Shown here: piece by piece, positions 34,973-43,803 of the stretch
Numbering within the stretch: the stretch's first letter is position 1
Layout: the number at the start of each line of letters is the position of its first letter
NCBI GenBank assembly: GCA_947258495.1
Contig: CAMYIN010000065.1
Span: 1 to 47,287, forward strand
Direction of reading: 5' to 3'
Source of the DNA: an uncultured Gammaproteobacteria bacterium
GTDB taxonomy: Bacteria > Pseudomonadota > Gammaproteobacteria > Arenicellales > JAANXG01
DNA: 47,287 nt
Notes under the pieces: model-generated
What the model was told of the DNA's origin: nothing
The model's database searches: none
What the model saw: only the letters and a program-made list of their open reading frames with translations
Position numbers and translations under genes: made by a program

Positions 34973-35124
34973 AGCCGTTTTAGGAGAAGGGAACTGACCC
35001 TTTTGGAGCTAGGGTAGAGATTAATCAAACTCTGATATGGAATAACCATTTCTTCCGACAGGTCCTTAAAGTTATCGGTCGTCGGTTCCTCAATTCGGAT
35101 AGTGATTTGCTTCTTAAGTATCAT
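34969..35124 (-). CDS. CopG/BrnA-like antitoxin fragment, 51 aa
   Basis: ATG 35124 overlaps the upstream gene stop (ATGA at 35121-35124), and its own TGA overlaps the next start (ATGA at 34969-34972). The first 37 residues (KKQITIRIEEP ... EEMVIPYQSLINLY) match the ribbon-helix-helix antitoxins of the CopG/BrnA type up to the LINLY motif. After that the sequence (PSSKRVSSLLLKRL) departs from the family, which continues with LxxC-type residues. A single-base deletion at the junction would restore LYLAPKG, but then ends soon. I read it as an antitoxin with an altered C-terminus. Confidence 0.6.
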   Translation of the reverse strand: MILKKQITIRIEEPTTDNFKDLSEEMVIPYQSLINLYPSSKRVSSLLLKRL

Positions 35125-35513
35125 AGCGGAGCCTTCTCAAACCGCTCCGCGAAGCCTTGGCGTGCGTCTTCAATGAAGATGAAAAGCTCGCTCTCTGGGA
35201 CCCGCACTACATCAATGTTCTGTTGCGCCGCCTCGGAAGTTAGCAAATCGGCGTCGTCTCCGCGCGGAATGAACAGCGTCTTAGGTAGCTGCTGCTTGTG
35301 TCGTTCCGCACTCTTCAACAGGCGACGGCACGCATCGAGACTAGGTTCCTCGACAGTTTCAGGAATTAACTCCGAGCTTAGAATGAAACAACTTGCTGCA
35401 TCCATCAACGCAATGCAGTTGAAGTTTCCGTCACGCTCCGTCCGAATAGGCTCGTTATTGAGACGGAACGCGATCCAGGCCTCGTTAACCTCGAATTGAT
35501 TAGGATGAAGCAT
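35121..35513 (-). CDS. Hypothetical protein coupled to an antitoxin-like gene
   Basis: A 130-residue acidic protein beginning NEAWIAFRLNNEPIRTERDGNFNCIALMDAASCFILSSEL, then a helix-rich second half ending EDARQGFAERF. I do not recognise the family. It has no TM segment. Its stop overlaps the antitoxin-like start (ATGA), and it is preceded by 256 bp of AT-rich DNA, lower in GC than most of the window, suggesting horizontal origin. A toxin role is possible because of the coupling, but nothing in the sequence (no RelE, PIN or MazF motif) demonstrates it. Confidence 0.65.
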   Translation of the reverse strand: MLHPNQFEVNEAWIAFRLNNEPIRTERDGNFNCIALMDAASCFILSSELIPETVEEPSLDACRRLLKSAERHKQQLPKTLFIPRGDDADLLTSEAAQQNIDVVRVPESELFIFIEDARQGFAERFEKAPL

Positions 35514-35769
35514 GCATATTTCGTACTAGTGATACCTAACTATCAATTGATTTGGATTATTGAGGTCCTGTTATTTTACGAACGTGCAACGTAGTATTCC
35601 CGAATTCCATACAATCAACGGCTTAGGTCTAAATAAACGTTCAATAGTGAATTATAGTTTGCCCCGCACCCATGATCGAAAAAACATTAGGTTAAGTTAT
35701 CGGTAGCACCTGAATCGGATCAATGACCGTAAGCTTTGTGGAAATAATGCGAAAGTCGTTTTCGGATCG

Positions 35770-36669
35770 CTACGCGACCTCCGGCGCCGTCGCGCGCCGT
35801 GCGTGGAGGCGCCCTTCGAGAACGTGCACGGCAAGCCCGGTCCAGATCAGGCCGAAGGTAATCGTCTGCGCCGTGCCGACCGGCTCGTCGTAGACGAAGA
35901 CGCCGAGAAGAAATTGCAGCGTCGGCGTCAGGTAGAAGACCAGGCCCATGGTGGCCAGGGGCAGTCTTTTCGCGCCGGCGACGTACAACAGCAGAGGTGT
36001 GCCCGTCATCACTCCGCCGAAGATCAGCAGGAGATCGGTGGTCCAGCCGCTGTGCATGAACGCGGCGTTTCCGCTCGCGTCCAGCCACCACATCCATGCG
36101 GCGGCGAGCGGCGCGAGCAAGGCGGTCTCTACGAGCAGTCCGGTCGCGGAATCGCAGCTTACGAGCTTGCGCAAGGCACCGTAGCCGGCGAAGCTCAGAC
36201 CTACGCTGAGGCTCACCCAACTCGGCGTCTGGCTGAACACCAGTTGATTGACGACACCGGCGAGCGCCAGTAACACCGCAATCCATTGCCACTGTCGCAG
36301 TCGCTCGTGAAAAAAGATCACGCCAAGGGCTACGCTCAACAGCGGAGTGAGGAAATAACCGAGACTCGCCTGCACCACTCGATCGTGGTTGACCGCCCAT
36401 ATGTAGACGCCCCAGTTGATGCTGATGAGGCAGGTGGAGAAAATCAGGAGACGTAGTTGTTTTCGATCCCTTACGGTCGGATACACCGTGCGCCAGCGTT
36501 TGATCATCACCAGCACCACGGTGGTGAAAGGAACGGTCCAGAAAACTCGGTGTGCCAGGATCTCCAGCGCATCGACATGGACGAGCCACTTCCAATAGAT
36601 TGGGAACAACCCCCAGATCACATATGCGGCTACGGCGAACGCGTATCCCGCCATCGACGGTGTATGCAT
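35770..36669 (-). CDS. rarD: RarD/EamA-family transporter
   Basis: The 299-residue protein has ten TM helices arranged as two EamA repeats. It begins AGYAFAVAAYVIWGLFPIYWKWL, the RarD hallmark, and retains HRVFWT and NWGVYIWAVNHDRVVQASLGYF. Length is typical (about 295). The family are inner-membrane exporters of small metabolites; RarD substrate is not firmly known. ATG 36669. Isolated gene with no obvious partners. Confidence 0.9.
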   Translation of the reverse strand: MHTPSMAGYAFAVAAYVIWGLFPIYWKWLVHVDALEILAHRVFWTVPFTTVVLVMIKRWRTVYPTVRDRKQLRLLIFSTCLISINWGVYIWAVNHDRVVQASLGYFLTPLLSVALGVIFFHERLRQWQWIAVLLALAGVVNQLVFSQTPSWVSLSVGLSFAGYGALRKLVSCDSATGLLVETALLAPLAAAWMWWLDASGNAAFMHSGWTTDLLLIFGGVMTGTPLLLYVAGAKRLPLATMGLVFYLTPTLQFLLGVFVYDEPVGTAQTITFGLIWTGLAVHVLEGRLHARRATAPEVA

Positions 36670-36843
36670 TAACCTGCTGGTTTTTTGGATACTTCAGGCA
36701 TGGTGCCCGGATAATGCACCAGGCCGGCCGAAACGTGAACCGATAGGCGGGTCAGGATGCAATACGGACGGGGCTCGACCCGCGCAGTCATTGAGTTGTA
36801 GTGTATTAGTTTCTGCTATCAGCAAGAATCTACGGAGGAAGTC

Positions 36844-37317
36844 ATGAGCAAGAGTGCATTGACGTTTTCGAGCCTGTTTTTGCTGGTCGGGACTTCGGCG
36901 CCAAGCGAAGTCCTGGCGGAAAGCGGCTCGGGCACGGTGACCTACGTGCCTGTGGCAAGCGAAACCATGCAGGATTCCAGCGGCAAGACGATCACACGCG
37001 ACCACTTGAAGGGGGTGATCCTGGCCAGCGATCCAGGTATCAAGTTTCATCTCGCCACGCAGGACTGCAAAGGTACTACCGTCGTTTCCGCCTACGGCAA
37101 CGACCTGGTCGTTAAAGGCTATTGCGATGCCATAGACCGTGACGGCGACGTGTGGTGGCTTTGGTATGACGGCACTGCGCAAGGCAGCACCTGGGGAATC
37201 CTCGGCGGCACGGGGAAATACGCGGGAATGACTGGCGGCGGCACCACCACAACCGAGAAGCCCGCGCCGGACGGACGGTTCGTCATCCACTGGGAGGGTA
37301 GTTGGGACATACCCTGA
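36844..37317 (+). CDS. Exported hypothetical protein
   Basis: A 157-residue protein with a signal peptide (hydrophobic core about 7-18, cleavage near VLA-ES, residue 25). ATG 36844 follows GGAGGAAG. The mature part has one pair of cysteines (C75 and C97-type) and a Gly-rich beta segment (TWGILGGTGKYAGMTGGGTTT) that recalls allene-oxide-cyclase-like barrels in bacterial exported proteins. It is followed by a bidirectional terminator. Function unknown. Confidence 0.75.
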   Translation: MSKSALTFSSLFLLVGTSAPSEVLAESGSGTVTYVPVASETMQDSSGKTITRDHLKGVILASDPGIKFHLATQDCKGTTVVSAYGNDLVVKGYCDAIDRDGDVWWLWYDGTAQGSTWGILGGTGKYAGMTGGGTTTTEKPAPDGRFVIHWEGSWDIP

Positions 37318-37341
37318 GCAGGCCGAAAGCCGTGCGCGCAT

Positions 37342-37368
37342 AAAAAAAACCCGGCTCGAGGCCGGGTT
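37342..37368 (-). terminator. Terminator between exported protein and hsp20
   Basis: An 8-bp perfect stem AACCCGGC, loop TCGAG, GCCGGGTT at 37348-37368. On the minus strand it is followed by eight T residues, so it terminates hsp20, 21 bp after its stop; it may also slow transcription from the plus-strand gene. Confidence 0.85.
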
Positions 37369-37389
37369 CCAAAGAGACCGATGTCTGTG

Positions 37390-37905
37390 TCAGTTGATTT
37401 GAATCTTCTGCCGCTTGGCCGTTTCCGTCTTCGGCAACACCACGTGCAACACTCCGTTCTTAAACGTGGCTTTGACCTTGGTGCCATCCACGGTTGCCGG
37501 GAGCGCCAGAGATCGAACGAATTCGCCGTGTCCGGTTTCCCTGTAGTAGTAGTATTCGCCCTCCTTCACTTCCTGCTCTTCCTCCTTGATCGTGCCACGC
37601 AGCGTGATCGTATTGTCGCTCAACGAAATGTCGAGATCTTCTTTTTTGACCCCAGGCATTTCGGCGCGAATGACGATCTCGTCGTCCCGATCGGAGACGT
37701 CTACTCTCGGCAGTACGCCGCGTTCCGTTCCGCTCTCGAACGGCCACCAGCCTTTTGGATGCATCCATTCCCTCAGTAATGAACGACCCAACAGTCGATC
37801 AAACACCTGGTCCATCTCTTCGAAGGGATCGGTCATCAGACTGCGGCGTCCCTTCGACTTGTCCCGCGAAATAGGCAAATGTTTAATTTTCTCTGCTAAC
37901 GTCAT
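37390..37905 (-). CDS. Hsp20 small heat-shock protein
   Basis: The 171-residue protein contains an alpha-crystallin domain (about 65-165) with PRVDVSDRDDEIVIRAEMPGVKKEDLDISLSDNTITLRG and the A-x-x-x-N-G-V-L motif (ATFKNGVLHVVLPK), with the C-terminal I-x-I anchor (KIQIN). Such proteins are ATP-independent holdases. A GAAGGAG site precedes ATG 37905. I see no clear sigma-32 or CIRCE element in the 310-bp upstream gap. Confidence 0.93.
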   Translation of the reverse strand: MTLAEKIKHLPISRDKSKGRRSLMTDPFEEMDQVFDRLLGRSLLREWMHPKGWWPFESGTERGVLPRVDVSDRDDEIVIRAEMPGVKKEDLDISLSDNTITLRGTIKEEEQEVKEGEYYYYRETGHGEFVRSLALPATVDGTKVKATFKNGVLHVVLPKTETAKRQKIQIN

Positions 37906-38215
37906 TTCATAACTCCTTCTGCTGCTTGCAAATTACGTATGACGACTGAAAGACCACCGGCAACCTATGCCGCGTTCGCGGAAGTCGCCGCTGGTTACTA
38001 TCTGTGTGGGGACGGTGGGTACGAATTTCAAGACCGGGAAAAGGGGACGGATTTATTTTTTGAATGTACTATCTCCCATCGACTCGTCGACAACGCCTAA
38101 CGAGTACGGATCGCTGTCATAGGCGGATCGATGCGTAAGTGGTTGGTCACAACGTTAGTCGTGACGGGGATGATTGAGCCGACCGTGCAACGCCCAGCAA
38201 GTCGCACGCTGCATG
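37906..38215. other. 310-bp intergenic region with an A/T-rich element
   Basis: No gene. It contains GGGGACGGATTTATTTTTTG at 38043-38062, similar in type to short dispersed phrases (REP/transposase-end related) I know from other proteobacteria; no transposase is present. Confidence 0.35.
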
Positions 38216-40765
38216 TCAGCTGTAGCGGGTTTTTGACCTGACCCAGCTAATCGCTCTCGCCAAGGGCTCGTGATACGCCGAGGGTAGATTGTTGTACAAC
38301 TTTTCGTCGGAACGGCTGCTCACGTTATCCTGAATGTTCTTTATATACCGCCGCATCTTTCCTTCGATTCTAGTCACGATCTTTGGGTCGTCCGATCCGG
38401 AGAGCGATCGGGCGGCTCGTTCCGGATCCCAGCCGTTTGCGCTCAAGCACTCGATGCACAGTCCCCGCAGGTGATTGGACAATGTGCGTGACTTATGACT
38501 GAGTCCCAGTTCCGCCTCCGCGGATTTGATCTGAAATCGGTGTTTTCTGAGTACGACCAGCTCCACCGGAGCTTCGGTGTCGGCAATGTCGTGGGCACGC
38601 GCAGCCGGCGTATCGGGAGCAGTGGCGGCCGACACCATCGATTCGCGCTCGGACATCTGCGCAACCCGGAGCTTTTCCGACAGATATCCGGCGCGCAGGA
38701 CGTTGTCGTCTTCCAGCAGGGCCTTGCCGATGGCCTTGTGTATTTCTGATATGAGTTCGCGAGCATTTCCCACTGCGTAGGAGTACCGGCTCAGCAGATG
38801 CATGGCCTTGGGCGACACGACTGAGATGTCGTGCTTGAGTTCCTTGCCGATCTTGGCGGCGAAATGCTCCACGAGCAGAGGAATATCCTCGGGCCGTTCC
38901 CGTAGCGGCGGCACATCGACCCGCGCGCCGATGCGTGCCAGCACATCGGCCTGAAACGTGCCTTCCGACACCAGCTGCGCAGGATCTCGGTTGGTGGCGA
39001 AAATAAACTTCACCGATACCGAGCGCGGCCGCCCCCGCCCGATCCCCGGCTCAAACGATTTCCCCTCTAAGGGATACAACAGCAGGTCCTGGACGTTGAG
39101 GGGAAGGCGGTCGAAGTCGTCGAGAAACAGCGTGCCGCCGTCGCTTTCCTCCAGCAGACCGCTTTGCCCTTCCTTGGGCACATTGGGCAGGCCATGCCCG
39201 GTGCCCACGCCGAACAGTTTCCCGAGCGCGAAGGCGGGATCGGCGTGCTCGAACTGGGCGCAGCTGATTGTTTTGCAGATGTGCTCGCTGCGGTCGCTCA
39301 TCAGGTGAACGGCCTCGGCGACGTGCGTTTTACCGGTTCCCGATTCACCGACTATCATCACCGGTGCGGTACCGCGCGCCGCCACCGCGGCTTGTTCGAA
39401 TACGCCCTCCCAGAGCGGGCTGGCGCCGATCAAGGCTTCCCGCCGAATCGGTCCGAGCTGTGGAAACCGCTCCTCCAGCTTGCTCAGCCTGGGGGTGGTT
39501 TCCACCGCTCCTTCTCCCGCGCTTTCCGCACGCGCATACGCCTCGAGTTCCGTGCTCAGCTGGTCGAGCTCCTGGGTCATTTCACGGATTCTCTGGTCGC
39601 GGCGCATCACCGCGGATTTTTGTTTCGCCAGACGGGTCCCGAGCAGCTTCATCCGGCCCCGGATGATGCCACGTACCCCGAACAGCTCGTGGTTGGTAAT
39701 GGATAACGTGATGGCGAGGGGGAACAGGGATACCGGGACCAACAGCCAATCGAAGCGGTGTATCAGCGGGTGGCCGAGAAATAGAACGGGAAGGTTCCAC
39801 AGCACAAGGAATGACGCGGCAACGATCGCCATCGACGCAACGATCCACCGTGCGCCTTCGCGCAGGGCAGGCGACCGGCAGTGACGGTAACCGACGAACA
39901 TTAGCACTGTAATCAACACCAGCAACACGCTGTTGAGCGGCAATCGGGCGTCGTGCGCCGCGGCCATCTTCTCGGGCAGGCCCGCGTCCGCAAATAGCAT
40001 GGCGAAAATCGGAATAGCCACGGTCAAGACGTAAAGGGGAATCGGCAGCCAGGGATATTGCCGCAGGATCCGCCGGCGCTCCGGAAAAAGCAGACTGATG
40101 TGCAGCAACGTGCCCATTAACGCCTGCAGGAAAAGGATTTCGAGCAGGTCGACAATGATAATCTGCGTGAATGCGGCGCCGCGAATCAACGGAGAGAAGA
40201 ACCAAGGCCAATAGGGGTTGCCGCTGGCCAGCCACAGTACGGCGAAACAAAAACACAGACATACCAACGATGCATCCCGCTCCCTCGATTTCGAGCTCAA
40301 GATGTAGCCGACGAGTCCCATCAAGACCAGCATTAGTACCGTCCGGAAACCGTAAAACACCCACATTTCGGCACCGCTCAAAGGCCGCGGGATGAGCCTG
40401 AGTGACACCGGGCCGGCGTCCCGGGTGACCTCATAGGCGACCTCGGTGTCGCGGAGCGCATATCGGCGGTTTGAATAGGACCGTAGATCGGACCGGTACC
40501 ACCGGCGCCATTCGGATACGGGGATATCGTCTACTTGTGATACAACGTCACCGACGCGAAATCCCGCCAGCTGTGCCGGGCTGTTGCGTTCGATCGCCGT
40601 GACGACGAATCGTTCGTCCTGCCACTTGCCGTGGAAGCCGATAAGGTAGGTGTTATGGCTGATCGGTATAAAAACCAGCAGGAAGTAAACCGCGGAGATC
40701 GAGACCAGTATCAGCGGGGTCGATTTGCTGAAATAGGCCACGGAGAGAACCCTTGTGTTGGTCAC
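38216..40765 (-). CDS. Membrane PDZ/AAA+ regulator lacking the GAFTGA loop
   Basis: The 849-residue protein has an N-terminal TM (about 16-35), a PDZ-like segment (about 57-105, NSPAQLAGFRVGDVVSQVDD), about eight TM helices (about 130-350), a coiled coil (about 375-415) and a sigma-54-activator-type AAA+ domain with Walker A GESGTGKT (about 475) and Walker B GTLFLDDFD. The sigma-54-contacting loop should read GAFTGA, but here it is GHGLPN, so classical sigma-54 activation is unlikely. The C-terminal ~110 residues have a possible helix-turn-helix. GTG 40765 follows GGAGA. I infer a membrane signalling ATPase, possibly a non-sigma-54 regulator; its target is unknown. Confidence 0.85.
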   Translation of the reverse strand: MTNTRVLSVAYFSKSTPLILVSISAVYFLLVFIPISHNTYLIGFHGKWQDERFVVTAIERNSPAQLAGFRVGDVVSQVDDIPVSEWRRWYRSDLRSYSNRRYALRDTEVAYEVTRDAGPVSLRLIPRPLSGAEMWVFYGFRTVLMLVLMGLVGYILSSKSRERDASLVCLCFCFAVLWLASGNPYWPWFFSPLIRGAAFTQIIIVDLLEILFLQALMGTLLHISLLFPERRRILRQYPWLPIPLYVLTVAIPIFAMLFADAGLPEKMAAAHDARLPLNSVLLVLITVLMFVGYRHCRSPALREGARWIVASMAIVAASFLVLWNLPVLFLGHPLIHRFDWLLVPVSLFPLAITLSITNHELFGVRGIIRGRMKLLGTRLAKQKSAVMRRDQRIREMTQELDQLSTELEAYARAESAGEGAVETTPRLSKLEERFPQLGPIRREALIGASPLWEGVFEQAAVAARGTAPVMIVGESGTGKTHVAEAVHLMSDRSEHICKTISCAQFEHADPAFALGKLFGVGTGHGLPNVPKEGQSGLLEESDGGTLFLDDFDRLPLNVQDLLLYPLEGKSFEPGIGRGRPRSVSVKFIFATNRDPAQLVSEGTFQADVLARIGARVDVPPLRERPEDIPLLVEHFAAKIGKELKHDISVVSPKAMHLLSRYSYAVGNARELISEIHKAIGKALLEDDNVLRAGYLSEKLRVAQMSERESMVSAATAPDTPAARAHDIADTEAPVELVVLRKHRFQIKSAEAELGLSHKSRTLSNHLRGLCIECLSANGWDPERAARSLSGSDDPKIVTRIEGKMRRYIKNIQDNVSSRSDEKLYNNLPSAYHEPLARAISWVRSKTRYS

Positions 40766-41362
40766 ACTGCATCTCCATCCGTTTCACAATCAATTCCTTA
40801 ACACAAATTCACACATATAACCACGGCTTGATAAAGCGTATTGAGAAGTCAGCAGTTATTTGCGTTCGGCACCGCATCCATCAGTCGCACGCGATCTTGA
40901 TTCGCAGGCAGGAGAAGCTGAGAAAACCCACCGCCTTAGTCAAATATAGTATTACGTGTGCGCGTCGAAAGAAGCACTCCGGCGTAAACGAATCAGTGTC
41001 GTGGCATCGCGCCGACACGGTGTACGTTTACCGGCTGCAATGCACGGGCCGACCTCGGTAAGAGTTATCGGATGCGCTTTCTAGGTAACTGCGCCCTGCG
41101 CGTTCACGCCCTTAGGTACCCCGTCACACGTTTCGCCCACACCCTGCCCACACATTGCCGCGAAAATCACCGACACCGCTTCACACGTTGACCCATTCCA
41201 TGCACGTCGATCGCGCTGAAACCCAGTACCGGCGTGGCTGGCGGCTACCTGGCACGAAGTTTGATTACCTTGGCAATCGGGCACGTAAGAAAACACCGTT
41301 TGATGCGTGCCCGAAACGGGACGTACAAATTCCAGTGTTTCTAAATTAAGGAGGGTATGACC
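40766..41362. other. 597-bp intergenic region
   Basis: I see no gene, RNA or repeat. It separates two divergent genes (AAA+ regulator and esterase), so it must hold both promoters, but no clear pair of boxes stands out. Confidence 0.5.
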
Positions 41363-42316
41363 ATGAAAAGGCTCTTGCGACATCCAACTTCGATATCGGC
41401 ATTAGTCCTCGCCTGTGCGCTGTCGCCAGGGTGGGCGTATGCCGAAATCACCTTCGAAAGAATGTGTATCTTTGGCGACAGCCTGTCCGACACCGGCAAC
41501 GTCTTCGAAGAGACCAGCGACGTATCGACGCGCCCCTACGATTTGATTCCATCGGCGCCGTATCCGATCGGGGGCCCGACATTCACCAACGGTCGGTCTT
41601 GGGTCCAGCACTTCGCCGAGTCGTTTGGATTAAAAAACGATGCCAAACCGGCGTTTCGCAGTTCCGGCCCGTTTTGCAACTATTCCTTTGGGGGCGCCCG
41701 GGCCAGGGCGAGGGACGGACGGCCGTTCGATCTTCCGGGACTGGTCGCCCGGTACCTGGCCGACACGGGAGGAACGGCGGACCCCAACACGCTCTACATC
41801 GTGTCCGTGGGTGGCAACGATATCCGGGATGCCCTCGAAACCCCTGCGCAGGCGATGGACATTCTCACGACTGCTGTTCAGTCGATCTTCGATAATATCT
41901 CGGCCTTGGTCCAAGCTGGAGCGACGAAGTTCCTGGTGGTGAATGCGCCGAATCTGGGGTTGGTGCCCGCGGTGACACTGCAAGGTGCACAGGATCCGGC
42001 TAAGTTTCTGTCAGAACTGTTCAACATTGGACTCGCGGGCGTTTTAGGGTATTTCCCGCCGGACTTGGGTTTGCTGACCTACGATCTGTTTTCGTTTACC
42101 GATGCGATTGCCGATTCACCTCCGGACGGGGTCACCAACACGACCGATTCGTGCATCACGCCCGGCGTACGTAAAGGCGCGGTCTGCGCCGATCCGGATC
42201 AGCATATGTTCTGGGACGGTATACATCCCACAAACGTAATTCATGCCGCGCTCGCGGAAGAGGTTGCGCAGGCCTTTCCCTACATGTCGGCCACCGTAGC
42301 GTCGAGCCAGCCGTAA
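41363..42316 (+). CDS. Secreted SGNH/GDSL esterase or lipase
   Basis: The 317-residue protein has a signal peptide (cleavage near AYA-EI, about residue 28) and the GDSL blocks: FGDSLSDTGN (catalytic Ser), VGGND (oxyanion Asn) and DGIHPT (Asp-His dyad), in the order of plant-like/phospholipase-type SGNH enzymes. Two ATGs compete: 41357 lies 1 base after the GGAGGG site, too close, while 41363 is 7 bases after it, so 41363 is chosen. A hairpin at 42369-42395 follows the gene. Substrate is an ester, perhaps a lipid. Confidence 0.9.
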   Translation: MKRLLRHPTSISALVLACALSPGWAYAEITFERMCIFGDSLSDTGNVFEETSDVSTRPYDLIPSAPYPIGGPTFTNGRSWVQHFAESFGLKNDAKPAFRSSGPFCNYSFGGARARARDGRPFDLPGLVARYLADTGGTADPNTLYIVSVGGNDIRDALETPAQAMDILTTAVQSIFDNISALVQAGATKFLVVNAPNLGLVPAVTLQGAQDPAKFLSELFNIGLAGVLGYFPPDLGLLTYDLFSFTDAIADSPPDGVTNTTDSCITPGVRKGAVCADPDQHMFWDGIHPTNVIHAALAEEVAQAFPYMSATVASSQP

Positions 42317-42368
42317 ATCATTCGCTCGAACGCCGGCGGCGATGCGATCGGTCGAGACCTCAGCAAAT

Positions 42369-42395
42369 CCCCGGGCAGCCGAAGACTGCCCGGGG
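42369..42395 (+). terminator. Hairpin downstream of the esterase gene
   Basis: A 10-bp perfect stem CCCCGGGCAG, 7-base loop, CTGCCCGGGG. It is not followed by a T-tract, so it is a weak or structural terminator about 52 bp after the stop. Confidence 0.55.
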
Positions 42396-42504
42396 AGTAA
42401 TCGTGCTTCGCTGCAATACATCTGACGATTACCGACCCGCTGTCGAGTCGGCCGGCGCACGTCCATTTCCATTAACCGTCGCGAGGGCGAAAGCGGAGGA
42501 AGGC

Positions 42505-43803
42505 ATGATCTGGACAAGAACAACTCGAGATGCAATCGGGCTTCCCACCTGCGCGAAGACGCTGGGGCTCGCTGCGTTGACCGTATGGCTTACCGCTGGC
42601 TGCGTCACCACCCCGAAACAGGTCGGCGATGCACGCATCGATTGTACCGCGTCAAAACAATGCGGGGAGGTATGCCGCGTGTATGCGGACGCCGAGGACG
42701 GCAGCGCCGGCAGCCAGGCACTGCTTGGGCGATGGTACGAAACCGGAGAGCATGCATGTGTACCGCGGGACGACGAGAGCGCCCTGTCCTGGTACCGCCG
42801 GGCGGCCGCTCAGGGAAACGCGAGCGCGATGTACGCCATGGGCGAGGCGTACGAAAACGGAAGGGGGGTACCGAAGGACCCGATGAAGGCGGTGGAGCTG
42901 TACCGGCGTGCGGAAAAAGCCGGCTACGACAGTGCCTGGAATCGTTTCAATCGAAGTTCCGCCAAACACGGTCCCGCCACGGCACGGCAGCGACATTCGG
43001 CACTTGCGGCCAGGCATGCGCCGGAATTGTTGAGAGAAAGTAGTAAGCGCCTGTCTGAACTTGCTCGCCTGGCGGTCGCCACCCGCTGGAAGGCTGGTGA
43101 ACCGAAGCTCGGCAAACCGCACGGCGGCGCCGCCGTCGTGAGCGGGCGGCTGGCATCCAGCGGCGCTGTGTCTCTGATCGTCCCGTTCTACGGAGTGATC
43201 ATGGCTTACGGCGCAGTCATGACCGGTATCGAAGACGGCAAGGCCGGCAGGGCGGTGCACGAAAGCTTGAACGGCTTTTTTCGGCAGATGGATCTCGCAA
43301 GTATGGTGCGCGAGGAAATGCGGTCTGCATTGGAGGAAGCCAATCTTGCGGTGACTCCCGAGATTTCGACGCCCGATTCACAGCAACGGTCTCAGGAACC
43401 GAATCAAGTGCGTATCGAGCTCGAGTTTGAAAACGCGAAAATCGATAACGTCACCTACGCCTGGCAATTCGAGGCTTCCCGTCGTCCCGGTCTTGTTCTG
43501 GTGCTGGACGCGACCGTGCGCGCCATACGCGGCGGCGCAGAAAGCCCGATGTTCGAACTGCCGATCACATACCAGGGCCGTAATACCCTCGGCGGATCGG
43601 AAGCGCCCTTTCGTGCCGAGGTCGGAAACGCGGCCCGGTATCTCGCCCGTACGATCCTGCTCCGGCTTGTAGAGCTCCCCCGGGAGGAGGTCACGCCCAC
43701 AACAAGTCAGAGGTATACTGATGTCGCAGGCGGTATCTCTGTAAGAATCAACCTGAATCCGTCGAGCTCAAGTGTCGCCGGTCTGCCGATCGCTAGTTGC
43801 TGA
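42505..43803 (+). CDS. Sel1-repeat lipoprotein
   Basis: The 432-residue protein is chosen to start at ATG 42505, preceded by GGAGGA. Signal ends LTAGC, a lipobox (L-T-A-G-C at about 29-33). Two Sel1 (TPR-like) repeats follow at about 72-140 (GSQALLGRWYETGE and YAMGEAYENGRGVPKDPMKAVELYRRA). The remainder (about 160-432) is an unrecognised region with a hydrophobic stretch near 215-245 and a beta-rich C-terminus. It probably sits in the outer or inner membrane and binds a partner through Sel1 repeats. It overlaps the OmpA-like gene by 11 bp at the 3' end, in convergent orientation. Confidence 0.85.
   Translation: MIWTRTTRDAIGLPTCAKTLGLAALTVWLTAGCVTTPKQVGDARIDCTASKQCGEVCRVYADAEDGSAGSQALLGRWYETGEHACVPRDDESALSWYRRAAAQGNASAMYAMGEAYENGRGVPKDPMKAVELYRRAEKAGYDSAWNRFNRSSAKHGPATARQRHSALAARHAPELLRESSKRLSELARLAVATRWKAGEPKLGKPHGGAAVVSGRLASSGAVSLIVPFYGVIMAYGAVMTGIEDGKAGRAVHESLNGFFRQMDLASMVREEMRSALEEANLAVTPEISTPDSQQRSQEPNQVRIELEFENAKIDNVTYAWQFEASRRPGLVLVLDATVRAIRGGAESPMFELPITYQGRNTLGGSEAPFRAEVGNAARYLARTILLRLVELPREEVTPTTSQRYTDVAGGISVRINLNPSSSSVAGLPIASC

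Noticed and set aside
38216-40765. Classical sigma-54 activator
   Set aside because: The GAFTGA loop is replaced by GHGLPN, so sigma-54 contact is not expected.
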